Shown here piece after piece: positions 34,766 through 43,144 of a stretch of DNA of 64,000 nucleotides. Under the pieces are notes generated by a model. That model was given only the letters and a program-made list of their open reading frames with translations, had not been told where the DNA came from and searched no databases. How positions within the stretch are numbered: the stretch's first letter is position 1; each line of letters starts with the position of its first letter. The position numbers and the translations under genes were made by a program. The DNA is from DASYXT01 sp035934555 (GTDB lineage: Bacteria; Verrucomicrobiota; Verrucomicrobiia; Limisphaerales; UBA8199): NCBI GenBank assembly GCA_035934555.1, contig DASYXT010000141.1, forward strand, positions 1 through 64,000, given 5' to 3'.

Positions 34766-35818
34766 TCATCCGATACCCACGCGCTGGCCGGCTTTGCGAG
34801 CGTCATACTGCGTTTTAATCCACGCAAAGGTTTCAGCCAGGCCGCTGTCCAAGGTCGTACTGGGCTCCCAGTTTAGAACTTTCTTGATAAAGGTATTATC
34901 GGAGTTGCGGCCGGCGACACCCTGGGGCGCCGTCGGGTCGTACTTCCGTTTCAATGTGACGCCGGCAATTTTTTCGATCTTGGTCAACAGCGTATTGATG
35001 GAAACCATTTCGCTCGAACCGAGATTGATGGGCGTGGCGATCAGCTCGTCGGTATGCATGATCTTATCAATTCCCTGCACGCAATCGGCAATATACATAA
35101 AGCTGCGGGTTTGTTCGCCGTTGCCCCAGATCGTGATTTCCTTTTTGCCGCCTGCGGTGGCCTCGATCACCTTGCGGCAAAGCGCCGCGGGCGCCTTTTC
35201 CCGCCCGCCGTCCCAGGTGCCGTGCGGGCCGTACACGTTGTGGAAGCGGGCGATGGCCGTTTTGAGGCCGCGTTCGTGCCAGTACTCTTCGCAGAACTGC
35301 TCGGAAATCAGTTTTTCCCAGCCATAACCGCGCTCGGCCATTGCCGGGTACGCGTCGGACTCCTTTAGCGCTCGGACCTTAGGGTCCTTTTGCAGCAAGG
35401 TGTTGTAAGCGCACGCTGAACTGGAGAAAAAGTATCGGCGCGCGCCGGCGCGATAAGCAGCCTCGATCATGTGCGTGTTGATGAGAATCGAGCGGAGGCA
35501 CTCGACCCGAAAGCGCTCGATGAAACCCATGCCGCCCATATCCGCGGCCAGATTATAGACCTCGACGGCGCCTTCGCAGACGCGGCGGGAGTTGTCCTCT
35601 CTGCTGACGTCGAGGCAAAGGTTCTGCACACCCGGGACATGCAGGTACCATTCGTAAAGGGGTTTTTTGTCCACCGCGCGAATGTTGGTGAAACCGCGGT
35701 TGGCGAAGTACAGGGCGAGATTGCCGGCGATGAAACCGCCCGCGCCGGTGATGACGAGTAAGTCATCTTTCTTCAGCGGCTGCTCCGCTTCCACCAAACG
35801 TTTAGTCTCTTTCATCAA
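34766..35818 (-). CDS. NAD-dependent epimerase, GDP-mannose 3,5-epimerase-like
   Basis: The 350-residue short-chain dehydrogenase/epimerase has GAGGFIAGNLA for NAD and a series of blocks very close to plant GDP-mannose 3,5-epimerase: ADMGGMGFI, FFSSSACAY, Tyr165-Lys169 in GYGWEKL, ARFHNVYGPHGTW, GGREKAPAALCRK, NLGSSEMVSIN and GVAGRNSDN. The acid/base Cys and Lys of the plant enzyme are kept (Cys136, Lys208). It would turn GDP-mannose into GDP-L-galactose/GDP-L-gulose. A verrucomicrobial enzyme of this type (Methylacidiphilum) has, as I recall, been characterised. It overlaps the PfkB stop by ATGA. Confidence 0.8.
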   Translation of the reverse strand: MMKETKRLVEAEQPLKKDDLLVITGAGGFIAGNLALYFANRGFTNIRAVDKKPLYEWYLHVPGVQNLCLDVSREDNSRRVCEGAVEVYNLAADMGGMGFIERFRVECLRSILINTHMIEAAYRAGARRYFFSSSACAYNTLLQKDPKVRALKESDAYPAMAERGYGWEKLISEQFCEEYWHERGLKTAIARFHNVYGPHGTWDGGREKAPAALCRKVIEATAGGKKEITIWGNGEQTRSFMYIADCVQGIDKIMHTDELIATPINLGSSEMVSINTLLTKIEKIAGVTLKRKYDPTAPQGVAGRNSDNTFIKKVLNWEPSTTLDSGLAETFAWIKTQYDARKAGQRVGIG

Positions 35819-36885
35819 TTCATCTTCTCTCTTTCTTTCATGGTTGAGAACAATTCGGCCACGCTGGCGGTGCCGGTGGTGCCGAGCTTGTGAATGACCA
35901 CCGACGCGGCGGCGTTAGCCACTTCAAGGGCTTCGCGCAAGCCGGCGCCGCAGGCCAAAGCCACCGCTAGATTGGCCGAGACGGCATCGCCCGCGCCCAC
36001 GACGTCGATGGGGCCGCGCACCGGCAGCGCCGGCACGTGCTCGATTTCGCCGGCTGGATTCGCGCCGAGCAACCCGCGTTCGGCCATCGTGATGAACACG
36101 CTCCGGCCATTGTGCCGCGCCAACTCCACAGCCGCTCTGCCAATCTCGGGCAACTCCAACGGCTTTTGCGCGCCGGTCAACGCCGCTAACTCCGCAGTGT
36201 TCATCTTAAAGAGCACCGGCGGAAAGCCGCGCAACGTGCGCCGGCTGTCAGCCAGCATCACGCAATTCGTATCGGCTTTGGCCAATTGGCTCAACGTTTT
36301 TAGCACCTGCCCCCCGACAACACCGGTTTCGGGAATGTCCACCTGGTCCAACACGATCAAGGCATCGACGGCGGCGCCCACCGCGGCAAGGCTTTGGCTG
36401 AGCTGCGCTTGAACCGCGGCGGGGGTCGGAGTCCAATTCTTGAAATCCAGGCGGTTGAGTTCGCGCGGCGGGGCGTCAGCCTCGAGGACCAGCGGCTTGC
36501 AGTAGGTGAACGTGCGCCGCTGCGGTGTGCGCAGGAAGTGCTCGAGTCGAACGCCGGGCAATTGTTCCAGCGCCTGGCATAATTCGAAGCCTTCGCCGTC
36601 GCAACCGGCGTAACCGACCGGGAAGAGCGAACCGACGCCCAACGCGGCCAGGTTATTGAGGATGGTGCCGGCCCCCCCGGGTTGGGCGCGCACCCTGGCG
36701 ACGTTGTGGACCGGGAGGCCGGTTTCGAGCGAAAGCTCCGCGCGCGCAGGCTCAATTTCCAAATAGCGATCGAGGCAGAAATCTCCGAGCACGGCGACGC
36801 GCAGCGCGGGGTAGCGCGAAGTGAGCGCCTGGAAGCGCTCGGGCGACATTGCCTTGGGGAGCGAGCGCGGAGAGCCGGGGTTCAT
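35815..36885 (-). CDS. PfkB-family carbohydrate kinase (RfaE/HldE-like)
   Basis: The 356-residue kinase begins its fold with VAVLGDFCLDRYLEI and RAQPGGAGTILNNLAALG, as in heptose-7-phosphate kinases, and ends with the ATP/anion-hole motif GPIDVVGAGDAVSANLAVAL (catalytic Asp in GAGD). It phosphorylates a sugar or sugar phosphate at the expense of ATP. Its ATG overlaps the stop of the unknown gene upstream and its stop overlaps the epimerase start, both as ATGA, so the three are co-translated. Confidence 0.82.
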   Translation of the reverse strand: MNPGSPRSLPKAMSPERFQALTSRYPALRVAVLGDFCLDRYLEIEPARAELSLETGLPVHNVARVRAQPGGAGTILNNLAALGVGSLFPVGYAGCDGEGFELCQALEQLPGVRLEHFLRTPQRRTFTYCKPLVLEADAPPRELNRLDFKNWTPTPAAVQAQLSQSLAAVGAAVDALIVLDQVDIPETGVVGGQVLKTLSQLAKADTNCVMLADSRRTLRGFPPVLFKMNTAELAALTGAQKPLELPEIGRAAVELARHNGRSVFITMAERGLLGANPAGEIEHVPALPVRGPIDVVGAGDAVSANLAVALACGAGLREALEVANAAASVVIHKLGTTGTASVAELFSTMKEREKMN

Positions 36886-38030
36886 TGCGGCTCCAGTTGG
36901 CGAAGCAGGTTATGCAGGAACGCGACGTTATCACACTGGAGGTACTGCATCGCGCCGCCCATGCGAGCGAAGCTCTTGCAAAAACGCAGGTAATAAGCGG
37001 GGTTGTCTTTGGGCGGCTCGCCTTTAGACCAATCCCAATGGCCGCCATCCTGGATATCGACGACGTAAATCGTGTGGTCGCGAACGATTGCCCGCCCTGA
37101 TTGCAGACGCAGGTTATTGACGGCGCTCAAGCTCTTCTCGAAGACTTGCGGGCCCATAATGGCTGAGCCGACCGACAGCACGACGCCGGCGTCGAGCCCC
37201 TCGACCGCGCGGCTGAACAGGCGAAAATCAACCGCGGCGGCGCGGCCAATGGCAGCCCCGTTGAACATCGGATGAGTGGAGAAAATGTCGTAGCCGATCC
37301 CGGGATGGACCGTGAGCGGGATGTTGTGCAGGAAGGCTTGAGCCAGAACGGAGGTTTCCTTTGAGGGATGTTTGACCTCGAGGCGGCCCGCCGGGAGCTG
37401 GTGCGCTTTCATGGCTTGCAGCAACTCGGCACGGGCGGGGCTCAGCGGATGCGCGGGCTCGCGGGCCAGCACCTGGGCCAGCTCAGCAGGCTCGGGTAAG
37501 GTCACACCATCTTCAACAATGAACCGGCCCAGGCTGCGGCCATAGCCTTCGCCGCGCACACCGCCCGCCAACAAGGCCAGGTGAATGCACCGGCCGGTTT
37601 CGTCCCAGGTGCCAAAGGTCCCGGTGGCAACGTTGTCGCGAACGCTTTCCTCGGTGCGTCCCAGGAACGCGAGTTCCCAATCGTGAATGGTGCCGGCGCC
37701 GTTGGTGGCCAGGTGGGTGACCCAGCCGTTGCCGAGCAGCCGGTTCACGATGGCCATCGCGCCGTTCTTGATCAGGTGCGCGCCGTAAATGAGCAGGACC
37801 GTCGCGCCGCGCGCGCGCGCCGAGCGGATGCGCTCAGCGCATTGACGGAGGGGGTCGAGATTCGGCACCGGGCCAGGGGTTTGTTCCGGTGGCACCAGCA
37901 TTTTCGCCAGGGAACTCAGACTGCGGCGGGTGCGCAGTGGATAGACGTGGACCTTGGTCAGGTCCAGTGGCTCCGGGTACGCATTGTTCACAGCGGCGAA
38001 TGGGGTAACCTGTGGCAGGGGCGGAGTCAA
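36882..38030 (-). CDS. Unknown conserved-looking protein, first gene of the sugar operon
   Basis: The 382-residue soluble protein has no family I can name with confidence. Its central block TVLLIYGAHLIKNGAMAIVN, then WVTHLATNGAGTIHDWELAF and GTFGTWDETG, is rich in glycine and looks like a Rossmann-type nucleotide-binding fold with a faint resemblance to deoxyhypusine-synthase-like proteins. Later blocks (VHPGIGYDIFSTHPMFNGAA, VVLSVGSAIMGPQVFEKSLS) also look conserved. Because it heads a coupled run with PfkB, GDP-mannose 3,5-epimerase-like and GHMP-like genes, a role in the same sugar pathway is likely (inference). Confidence 0.75.
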   Translation of the reverse strand: MTPPLPQVTPFAAVNNAYPEPLDLTKVHVYPLRTRRSLSSLAKMLVPPEQTPGPVPNLDPLRQCAERIRSARARGATVLLIYGAHLIKNGAMAIVNRLLGNGWVTHLATNGAGTIHDWELAFLGRTEESVRDNVATGTFGTWDETGRCIHLALLAGGVRGEGYGRSLGRFIVEDGVTLPEPAELAQVLAREPAHPLSPARAELLQAMKAHQLPAGRLEVKHPSKETSVLAQAFLHNIPLTVHPGIGYDIFSTHPMFNGAAIGRAAAVDFRLFSRAVEGLDAGVVLSVGSAIMGPQVFEKSLSAVNNLRLQSGRAIVRDHTIYVVDIQDGGHWDWSKGEPPKDNPAYYLRFCKSFARMGGAMQYLQCDNVAFLHNLLRQLEPQ

Positions 38031-38035
38031 CTACG

Positions 38036-38133
38036 ACCCCGCAGGGGTGACCTGTAGAGGGATTGGCGCGACCGTGCCAAGCTGGTTGAAAGGTCCGCTC
38101 AACTCACGGTGGATCAGGTCACCCCTACGGGGT
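38036..38133. repeat. Inverted repeat around ACCCCGCAGGGGTGACCTG
   Basis: Arms at 38036-38054 and 38115-38133 match at 18 of 19 positions, 60 bases apart; a third partial copy (GGGTTACCCCTACGGG) lies near 38170. It sits just upstream of the sugar operon start and next to an integrase remnant, so it may be the trace of a small mobile element. Confidence 0.65.
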
Positions 38134-38291
38134 TTGGAGGCCATTGTTAAAGACCTTGGTACTACAAACGGGTTACCCCTACGGGTTCAAGCCTTGCGCC
38201 GCGCCTGGCTCCAGCCCCACCCAACCAACGCTGTGACGATTACGAATCCTCGGTCCAGCACCCGGGCCAGTCCGGTGGAAGAGGAGATGTC

Positions 38292-38390
38292 CCGCCTGAT
38301 CCAGTCGCAATACGTTCGTTCCGTGCGGATGGAGTAATGCTTCAGACGCATGACTTCCCGGACCTGGTCGAGCAACTTGAGCTTGGGGTT
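38292..38390 (-). pseudogene. Fragment of an integron-type tyrosine recombinase (N-terminal piece)
   Basis: The minus strand encodes NPKLKLLDQVREVMRLKHYS followed by IRTERTYCDWIRR, the start of the DNA-binding SAM-like domain of IntI/XerC-type integrases (LLDQVR..IRxKHYSxRTExxYxxWIxR). Similarity ends after WIRR and there is no catalytic domain. The rest of the 178-codon open frame around it is not integrase-like. It is a truncated remnant and marks past site-specific recombination at this spot. Confidence 0.7.
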
Positions 38391-38430
38391 GGGCGTGACA
38401 AGGGCTGACCGTTGTGCACCATCACGCTTC

Positions 38431-38655
38431 ATGAAAAACGCAATTATGGTAGCAGTCATCTCAGCTACCGTTTTAATGGTCGGCTGCAGCAAGGAGCCGT
38501 CGAGCGGTTCCACGACGCCAGCGCCTGGCAGCAACGCGGTAGCGGTTTCCGATGGCAGTAATACATGGTTTTTGGGAGCCACCACCATCAACGGCACCAA
38601 TGTTTCGGACACAAACGTTACAATTCGCGTCAGGACACGGGAGGCGTCGAAATGA
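38431..38655 (+). CDS. Small putative lipoprotein
   Basis: The 74-residue product begins MKNAIMVAVISATVLMVGCS with a lipobox (LMVGC), then a Ser/Thr/Pro/Gly-rich, Asn-rich stretch (GSTTPAPGSNA) that looks like a surface-exposed linker. No domain is recognised. The start is placed at the signal peptide rather than at the upstream ATG (38350), which lies within the recombinase fragment on the other strand. Confidence 0.6.
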   Translation: MKNAIMVAVISATVLMVGCSKEPSSGSTTPAPGSNAVAVSDGSNTWFLGATTINGTNVSDTNVTIRVRTREASK

Positions 38656-38773
38656 TGCGGCGCAACTTTTCGCTGCACTGGACCGGGAGCAGCCGGTTCA
38701 GTTTGTTTCAACGGGAACGTCACTGGCGGCTGCTCCCGGCCAGTGAGCTGGGCCTTTGGGCAAAACGCAGGTT

Positions 38774-39064
38774 ATGAAATACCTGTATCCTTCCATCGTC
38801 CTGGCGGTGGTGGTCAGCGGATGCGCCACGTCTCCGAGCCTGTCGTCAGCGCAGCATCGGTTTCGCAAAGAACATCCCCGTGCCGAGATTCTGGCGCAGA
38901 CAGCGAATGACGCCACCGAACACACGGGGTATTGGCCGCAAAGCACGATCCGCCGGTATGCGGATTATACGTTTCGCTATCGGACAGCCGATGGTGTGGA
39001 GCACGAGGAAAGGTGGCACTACGAAAACCACGCCTGGTCGGTCGAGCAAGTCCAACCGAGATGA
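38774..39064 (+). CDS. Small putative lipoprotein
   Basis: The 96-residue product starts MKYLYPSIVLAVVVSGCATS with a clear lipobox (VVSGC). The mature part is charged, with RRYADYTFRYRTADGVEHEE and HYENHAWSVEQVQ, suggesting a small beta-rich domain exposed in the periplasm. I do not recognise the family. It follows the other small lipoprotein on the same strand; they may be related only by export route. Confidence 0.65.
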   Translation: MKYLYPSIVLAVVVSGCATSPSLSSAQHRFRKEHPRAEILAQTANDATEHTGYWPQSTIRRYADYTFRYRTADGVEHEERWHYENHAWSVEQVQPR

Positions 39065-39173
39065 TTTTGCCCAACGAGTCGTGGCAGCCGACGCCGGATG
39101 GCCGTCTCGTCCGTTTTCGGGCGCATTTAACCCGGCGCCGCTAACTCCTAACGCTGGTGCCCCGAGACACGCT

Positions 39174-39563
39174 ATGGCATCTGATGAACGAGAAATCCGC
39201 ACGGCGCATTCAATTTGGGTTGATGCCGTCAATGCCGGTGACCTGCCTCGTTTGCTCACCTTAGCCGCGGAGGATGTCGTTTTTCTCACCCCGGGCCAAG
39301 CGCCGTTCGACCGGGAGGCATTTTCGTCCAACTTCATGGCCGCCCACCAACAGATGCGGATCTGTTGCACCAGCGAGTTGGAAGAGGTCGTTGTTGTCGG
39401 CGAGGTCGCCTACACGCGGAGCCGAGACGCATTGTCAGTCACCCCGCGCGCAGGCGGCAAAGCGGCACAGCTCGCCGGGTATCGCATGACGGTATATCGC
39501 AAACAGCGCGACGGTCGCTGGCTTCTGTCCCGCGATGTCCACACTTTGTCCACCGTGGCCTAA
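39174..39563 (+). CDS. SnoaL/DUF4440-like (NTF2-fold) protein
   Basis: The 129-residue protein has the cone-shaped NTF2-like layout: an N-terminal helix with IRTAHSIWVDAVNAGDLPRLLTL, then AAEDVVFLTPGQAPFDREAF, and strands VVVVGEVAYTRSRDALSVTP and RWLLSRDVHTLS. Members of the DUF4440/SgcJ group act as small-molecule-binding or isomerase-like proteins; no catalytic residue set is evident. The open frame extends up to 38880 but the ATG at 39174 fits the domain start. Confidence 0.75.
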   Translation: MASDEREIRTAHSIWVDAVNAGDLPRLLTLAAEDVVFLTPGQAPFDREAFSSNFMAAHQQMRICCTSELEEVVVVGEVAYTRSRDALSVTPRAGGKAAQLAGYRMTVYRKQRDGRWLLSRDVHTLSTVA

Positions 39564-39987
39564 CCAGCTCCCTTCAGCCGCCATCCCCTGGTCGGGTCGG
39601 GGGATTCGTTGCTTCTTGGCAGGATATTTGCCTCAACGACTTGGACCGGCACGACTTCATCAAAACCCCTGGCCGAGACCTGTCCGAACCCTTCTGCGCC
39701 AATTTGGCACAATGCCCGCCTCGCTCTTCCCTTCACTCGCCTCCAGCACAGCCGCCGCAATAAGCCTGCGCCACGCCACCGCCCCGCTACCGCCCCGCTA
39801 CCGCCCCGCTTGGAAAGGGTCATGGAAAGGGTCAGTCCCTGGGTCAGTCCCCGAACCAAACCGGGAGGGTTCTAGGGGTATATTTGCTGGCTCCGCGCGC
39901 CGACCACCTTTATTTGCCACCTGGATGCCCTCTTCCCGACGCGCTACGCAGCAATACACCCTTCAGGGTTAGCCAGTAAGAGCGACG
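39564..39987. other. Gene-free stretch with an 11-bp tandem repeat
   Basis: No convincing gene is found. It contains three 11-base units ACCGCCCCGCT (39778-39810) and paired GGAAAGGGTCA / GGGTCAGTCCC repeats (39811-39850). Confidence 0.55.
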
Positions 39988-40860
39988 CTATGAGCCGGCA
40001 GCGCGTTGGCCGAGCAGGCGCGGCAGCCAAACCTCCGGCTGCCGGTAATCCGGCAGCAAGATGTCGGCTCCGGCCTGGAGCAGTTGGAGCCGCTTCGGTT
40101 CATTGAGTTTGCCGGAGCCGTTATGGTGTTCGTCGCTGGCGACGCCGATGGCGATGCCGCCGAGTTCTTTGGTGATACGCAACTCGACGGGGCCATCGCC
40201 AAAAGCAAGCAATCGGCTGCCGGGGATGCCTTCCTGCCGCAGCAATCGCTCGAGGACGGCCCGTTTATCGGATTGCGCAACGTCAGCGGTGCCGCCGTAA
40301 ATGTGCGGGCCGAAGTAACGGGCCAGGTCCAAAAGGCGCGCCTCTGCCTGCACGCGGTCCTGGCGGGTGCCGCTCAAAATAAAGAGCCGCAGTCCCAGCG
40401 CATCGAGCCGCTCCAGCACTGGTCGCGCGCCATAAACCACAAATTCCTCGCGGCCGGCTTTGCCGGTCAAAATGGCGTGTGTTCGCTTGGCGATGGCCGC
40501 ATCGAGCCGCCGCTGATATTCGCCCAGGAGAGCCTCAGGGTCGGGCGCGTGGCCGCCGCGCTCGAGGGCCAGCTCGGCACCGCGGCGCATTTGATGAATG
40601 GAGGACTTTCCGTTCAGCGCGAGAATCTCGCGAAGCAGCAGGTCATGAAGCCCTCGTTCGGATTCTCCCGGGAACAAGGAGAATTGCTCACGCAAGACCC
40701 CCACCATCATCTCGGGCCAGCCGTGGCGCAACCAGGACAAGGTGCCGTCGAAATCGAACACGGCGTGGCTGAGCTGCGGATGGGCAGTCAGCGCGGGAGC
40801 GAACCAGGGCTCAGCGGCGGAAGCGTCCGGAACAGGCGCGGGGGATGAACCAGGAAACAT
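39988..40860 (-). CDS. HAD-family phosphatase
   Basis: The 290-residue protein has HAD motif I AVFDFDGTLSWLRHG, motif II FILSGTRQ, a lysine in QSDKRAVLERLL and motif IV LLAFGDGPVELRITKELGG. The cap inserted after motif I is helical, as in phosphoglycolate-phosphatase-like enzymes. It removes phosphate from a small molecule, perhaps a sugar phosphate, given that it lies 36 bases downstream of a GDP-mannose synthesis gene on the same strand. The exact substrate is not readable. Confidence 0.82.
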   Translation of the reverse strand: MFPGSSPAPVPDASAAEPWFAPALTAHPQLSHAVFDFDGTLSWLRHGWPEMMVGVLREQFSLFPGESERGLHDLLLREILALNGKSSIHQMRRGAELALERGGHAPDPEALLGEYQRRLDAAIAKRTHAILTGKAGREEFVVYGARPVLERLDALGLRLFILSGTRQDRVQAEARLLDLARYFGPHIYGGTADVAQSDKRAVLERLLRQEGIPGSRLLAFGDGPVELRITKELGGIAIGVASDEHHNGSGKLNEPKRLQLLQAGADILLPDYRQPEVWLPRLLGQRAAGS

Positions 40861-40896
40861 TTGCTGGCCGGTAAAGGAGTTGGATTTTGAAGCGGA

Positions 40897-42033
40897 TCAG
40901 ACGAGCTTCTTCAGCTTGGGGTCTTCGGCCAGCTTCTTGACCAACTCTTTTACTTTTTGGGCCTGGCTTTTGTGGGCCAGGAGGGTCGCGTCATCGGTTT
41001 GCACCAGGATGGCATCTCGCAACCCGACGACCGCGATGGGTGTGCGCCGCTCTTTGCTGCGCGCGTCGTAAATGATATTGCGCGCGCCGTCCACGTGCAC
41101 GAACTCGGCCTGGGCGCAGTTGCCCTCGGCATCGGCTTTGATATGCCTGCCCAGCGCGGTCCAGGAACCCAGGTCGTCCCACTCGAACCCGCCATCGGCC
41201 ACGATTACGTTCTGGGCGTGCTCCATCAGCGCATAATCAATCGAGATCTTTTTGATCTCGGGATACTCCCTGGCCAGGACTTTGTTGAGCCTGGCGGGTG
41301 AGTTGGCGACGGCAAACCAACGTTGGCAGGCGGCATAGAGCTCCGGCTGATGCTTTTGCAAACCCTCGGTAATGGTGACGAAGGACCAGATGAACATGCC
41401 GGCATTCCAGCGGTACTGACCGCTGTTGAGGTACTCGAGGGCTTGATCGAAATGCGGTTTCTCGACGAATTGTTCGGCCCGGTGGAACGCTGTCTTATAG
41501 GGCTTAACGCCCTGCGGCGCCGGCAAGGACTCGCCCACCCGAATGTAGCCATAGCCGGTCGCCGGTTCGGTGGGTTTAATGCCGATGGTGATGATGGCCT
41601 GGCCGCGGCCGGCCAGGTCAAATGCATCCGCCAGCACCTGCTGGAATTTCTTTTCCTCGGGGATGATGTGGTCAGCGGGCAACACCGCCATGACGGCGGT
41701 GGTGGAGCGCGCGCCGACCAACGCCGCCCCCAGAGTGACGGCGGCGGTGGTATCGCGGCCAACGGGTTCGGCGATCAGATTTTCTTTGGGCAGCCTGGGC
41801 AATTGGCGCCGCACTTCCGGGGCCTGGACGTCGTTGGTAATGATCAGGATGTTTTTGACAGGAACCAGCGGCAGGACCCGCTCGACGGCTTGCTGGAGGA
41901 ACGTTTTGTCGCCCAGCAAGCGGAGCAATTGTTTGGGCGTTTTCTCGCGGCTCACCGGCCAAAAACGCTCGCCTTTGCCGCCCGCCATGATGATGACATA
42001 GCGGTCGGCATTCACTTTGCCCTTTTGTTTCAT
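40897..42033 (-). CDS. manC: Mannose-1-phosphate guanylyltransferase
   Basis: The 378-residue enzyme makes GDP-mannose from mannose 1-phosphate and GTP. The pyrophosphorylase signature IIMAGGKGERFWPVSREKTP is clear, followed by LAPADHII-like MAVLPADHIIPEE, ATGYGYIRVGE, FVEKP and WNAGMFIWS. No isomerase domain is attached. It overlaps trpA by ATGA and is followed by the HAD gene. GDP-mannose is the substrate of the epimerase-like protein encoded 5 kb away. Confidence 0.92.
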   Translation of the reverse strand: MKQKGKVNADRYVIIMAGGKGERFWPVSREKTPKQLLRLLGDKTFLQQAVERVLPLVPVKNILIITNDVQAPEVRRQLPRLPKENLIAEPVGRDTTAAVTLGAALVGARSTTAVMAVLPADHIIPEEKKFQQVLADAFDLAGRGQAIITIGIKPTEPATGYGYIRVGESLPAPQGVKPYKTAFHRAEQFVEKPHFDQALEYLNSGQYRWNAGMFIWSFVTITEGLQKHQPELYAACQRWFAVANSPARLNKVLAREYPEIKKISIDYALMEHAQNVIVADGGFEWDDLGSWTALGRHIKADAEGNCAQAEFVHVDGARNIIYDARSKERRTPIAVVGLRDAILVQTDDATLLAHKSQAQKVKELVKKLAEDPKLKKLV

Positions 42034-42830
42034 AATTGCTTCACCGCGTTTACGAGTGTTTGGGTAAAACCAGTCACCTTATCGACGAGGTCGGCGGATT
42101 GGGCGGCGCCGGCGATGCGGTCCACGACCGCGCTGCCTACCACGACGGCGTCGGCATTCTGCGCGACGGCCCGGGCCTGTTCCGGGTTCGAGATGCCGAA
42201 CCCGACAGCAATTGGCAGATCGGTATGGGCCCGGATTTTGGCGGTCATCTGAGAAAGGGTATCGGCGACGCGGGTCTGCATGCCGGTGACGCCCTCGCGC
42301 GAGACGTAATAGACAAAGCCGCGGCAGCGTTTGACGATAAACTCGATGCGGTCCTCAGGCGTGGTCGGAGCCACCAGGTAAATGTTGCATAGACCGGAGT
42401 GGGCCATCAGCAATTCGTAGGCCTCCGCTTCCTCGGGTGGCAAATCCAGCACCAGCAGCCCATCGACGCCGGCGCGCGCCGCGGCCACGATGAACTTCTC
42501 CAGCCCGAAACGATGGATGAGGTTGAAATAGATGTAGAGAACGATGGGGATTGGCGAGTCGCGCCGGATGGCGGCAACCGTCTCGAGAACTTTCGGTGGC
42601 GTAGCGCCGGAGGCAAGGCCGCGTTGGGCGGCGAGTTGGTTGACCAGGCCGTCGGCGAGCGGATCGCTGAACGGCACCCCCAGTTCAAGTATGTCCACGC
42701 CCGCTCGAGCAAAGCCCAGGGCCAGGCGGCGTGTCGCCTCCAGGTCGGGATCGCCCGCACCGATGTACACAACGAAGCCTTTTTGTCCCTGGCGCTTGAG
42801 CCGCGCGAATTGTTCCACAATCCGGTTCAT
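42030..42830 (-). CDS. trpA: Tryptophan synthase alpha chain
   Basis: The 266-residue TIM-barrel protein converts indole-3-glycerol phosphate to indole. The catalytic Glu and Asp are in DILELGVPFSDPLADG; LVLDLPPEEAEAYEL, YYVSREGVTGM and PIAVGFGISNPEQA are typical. The other tryptophan genes are not nearby: it heads an unusual unit with manC and a HAD phosphatase, coupled by an ATGA overlap. A dense cluster of REP-like palindromes lies just upstream. Confidence 0.95.
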   Translation of the reverse strand: MNRIVEQFARLKRQGQKGFVVYIGAGDPDLEATRRLALGFARAGVDILELGVPFSDPLADGLVNQLAAQRGLASGATPPKVLETVAAIRRDSPIPIVLYIYFNLIHRFGLEKFIVAAARAGVDGLLVLDLPPEEAEAYELLMAHSGLCNIYLVAPTTPEDRIEFIVKRCRGFVYYVSREGVTGMQTRVADTLSQMTAKIRAHTDLPIAVGFGISNPEQARAVAQNADAVVVGSAVVDRIAGAAQSADLVDKVTGFTQTLVNAVKQL

Positions 42831-42879
42831 CCCGCCCGAGCATGCCGAAAGCAGTTGGCGGTTTCAACGGTATTAGACG

Positions 42880-43091
42880 GCGCGCGGACTTTTAGTCTGA
42901 CTTTTAGTCCGCAGCAGCATTCGAACAGAAGATGGCTTGGAGAATGGAGTAGCGCGGTTGAAAGTTTGGACATTGCTGCGGACTAAAGCCTGACTAAAGT
43001 CGGCGCTCCGATCTGGAGCACGTTGCTGCGGACTAAAGTCCGCGCGCCGGGATTGAAGTGCGTTGCTGCGGACTAAAAGTCCGCGCGCCGC
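42880..43091. repeat. Cluster of four REP-like palindromes (family A)
   Basis: Copies at 42880-42913 (with an internal duplication of the TTTTAGTC part), 42974-43010 (reverse orientation, also with a duplicated TGACTAAAGTC), 43024-43050 and 43064-43091 (both reverse). They share TTGCTGCGGACTAAAGTCCGCGCGCCG wording in part. They fill the gap between the divergent trpA and prolyl oligopeptidase genes. Confidence 0.85.
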
Positions 43092-43144
43092 CGCGGGTGT
43101 CAAACAGGCTTGAATCGTTGGCGGTGGCAGGCAAACTCATTGGC

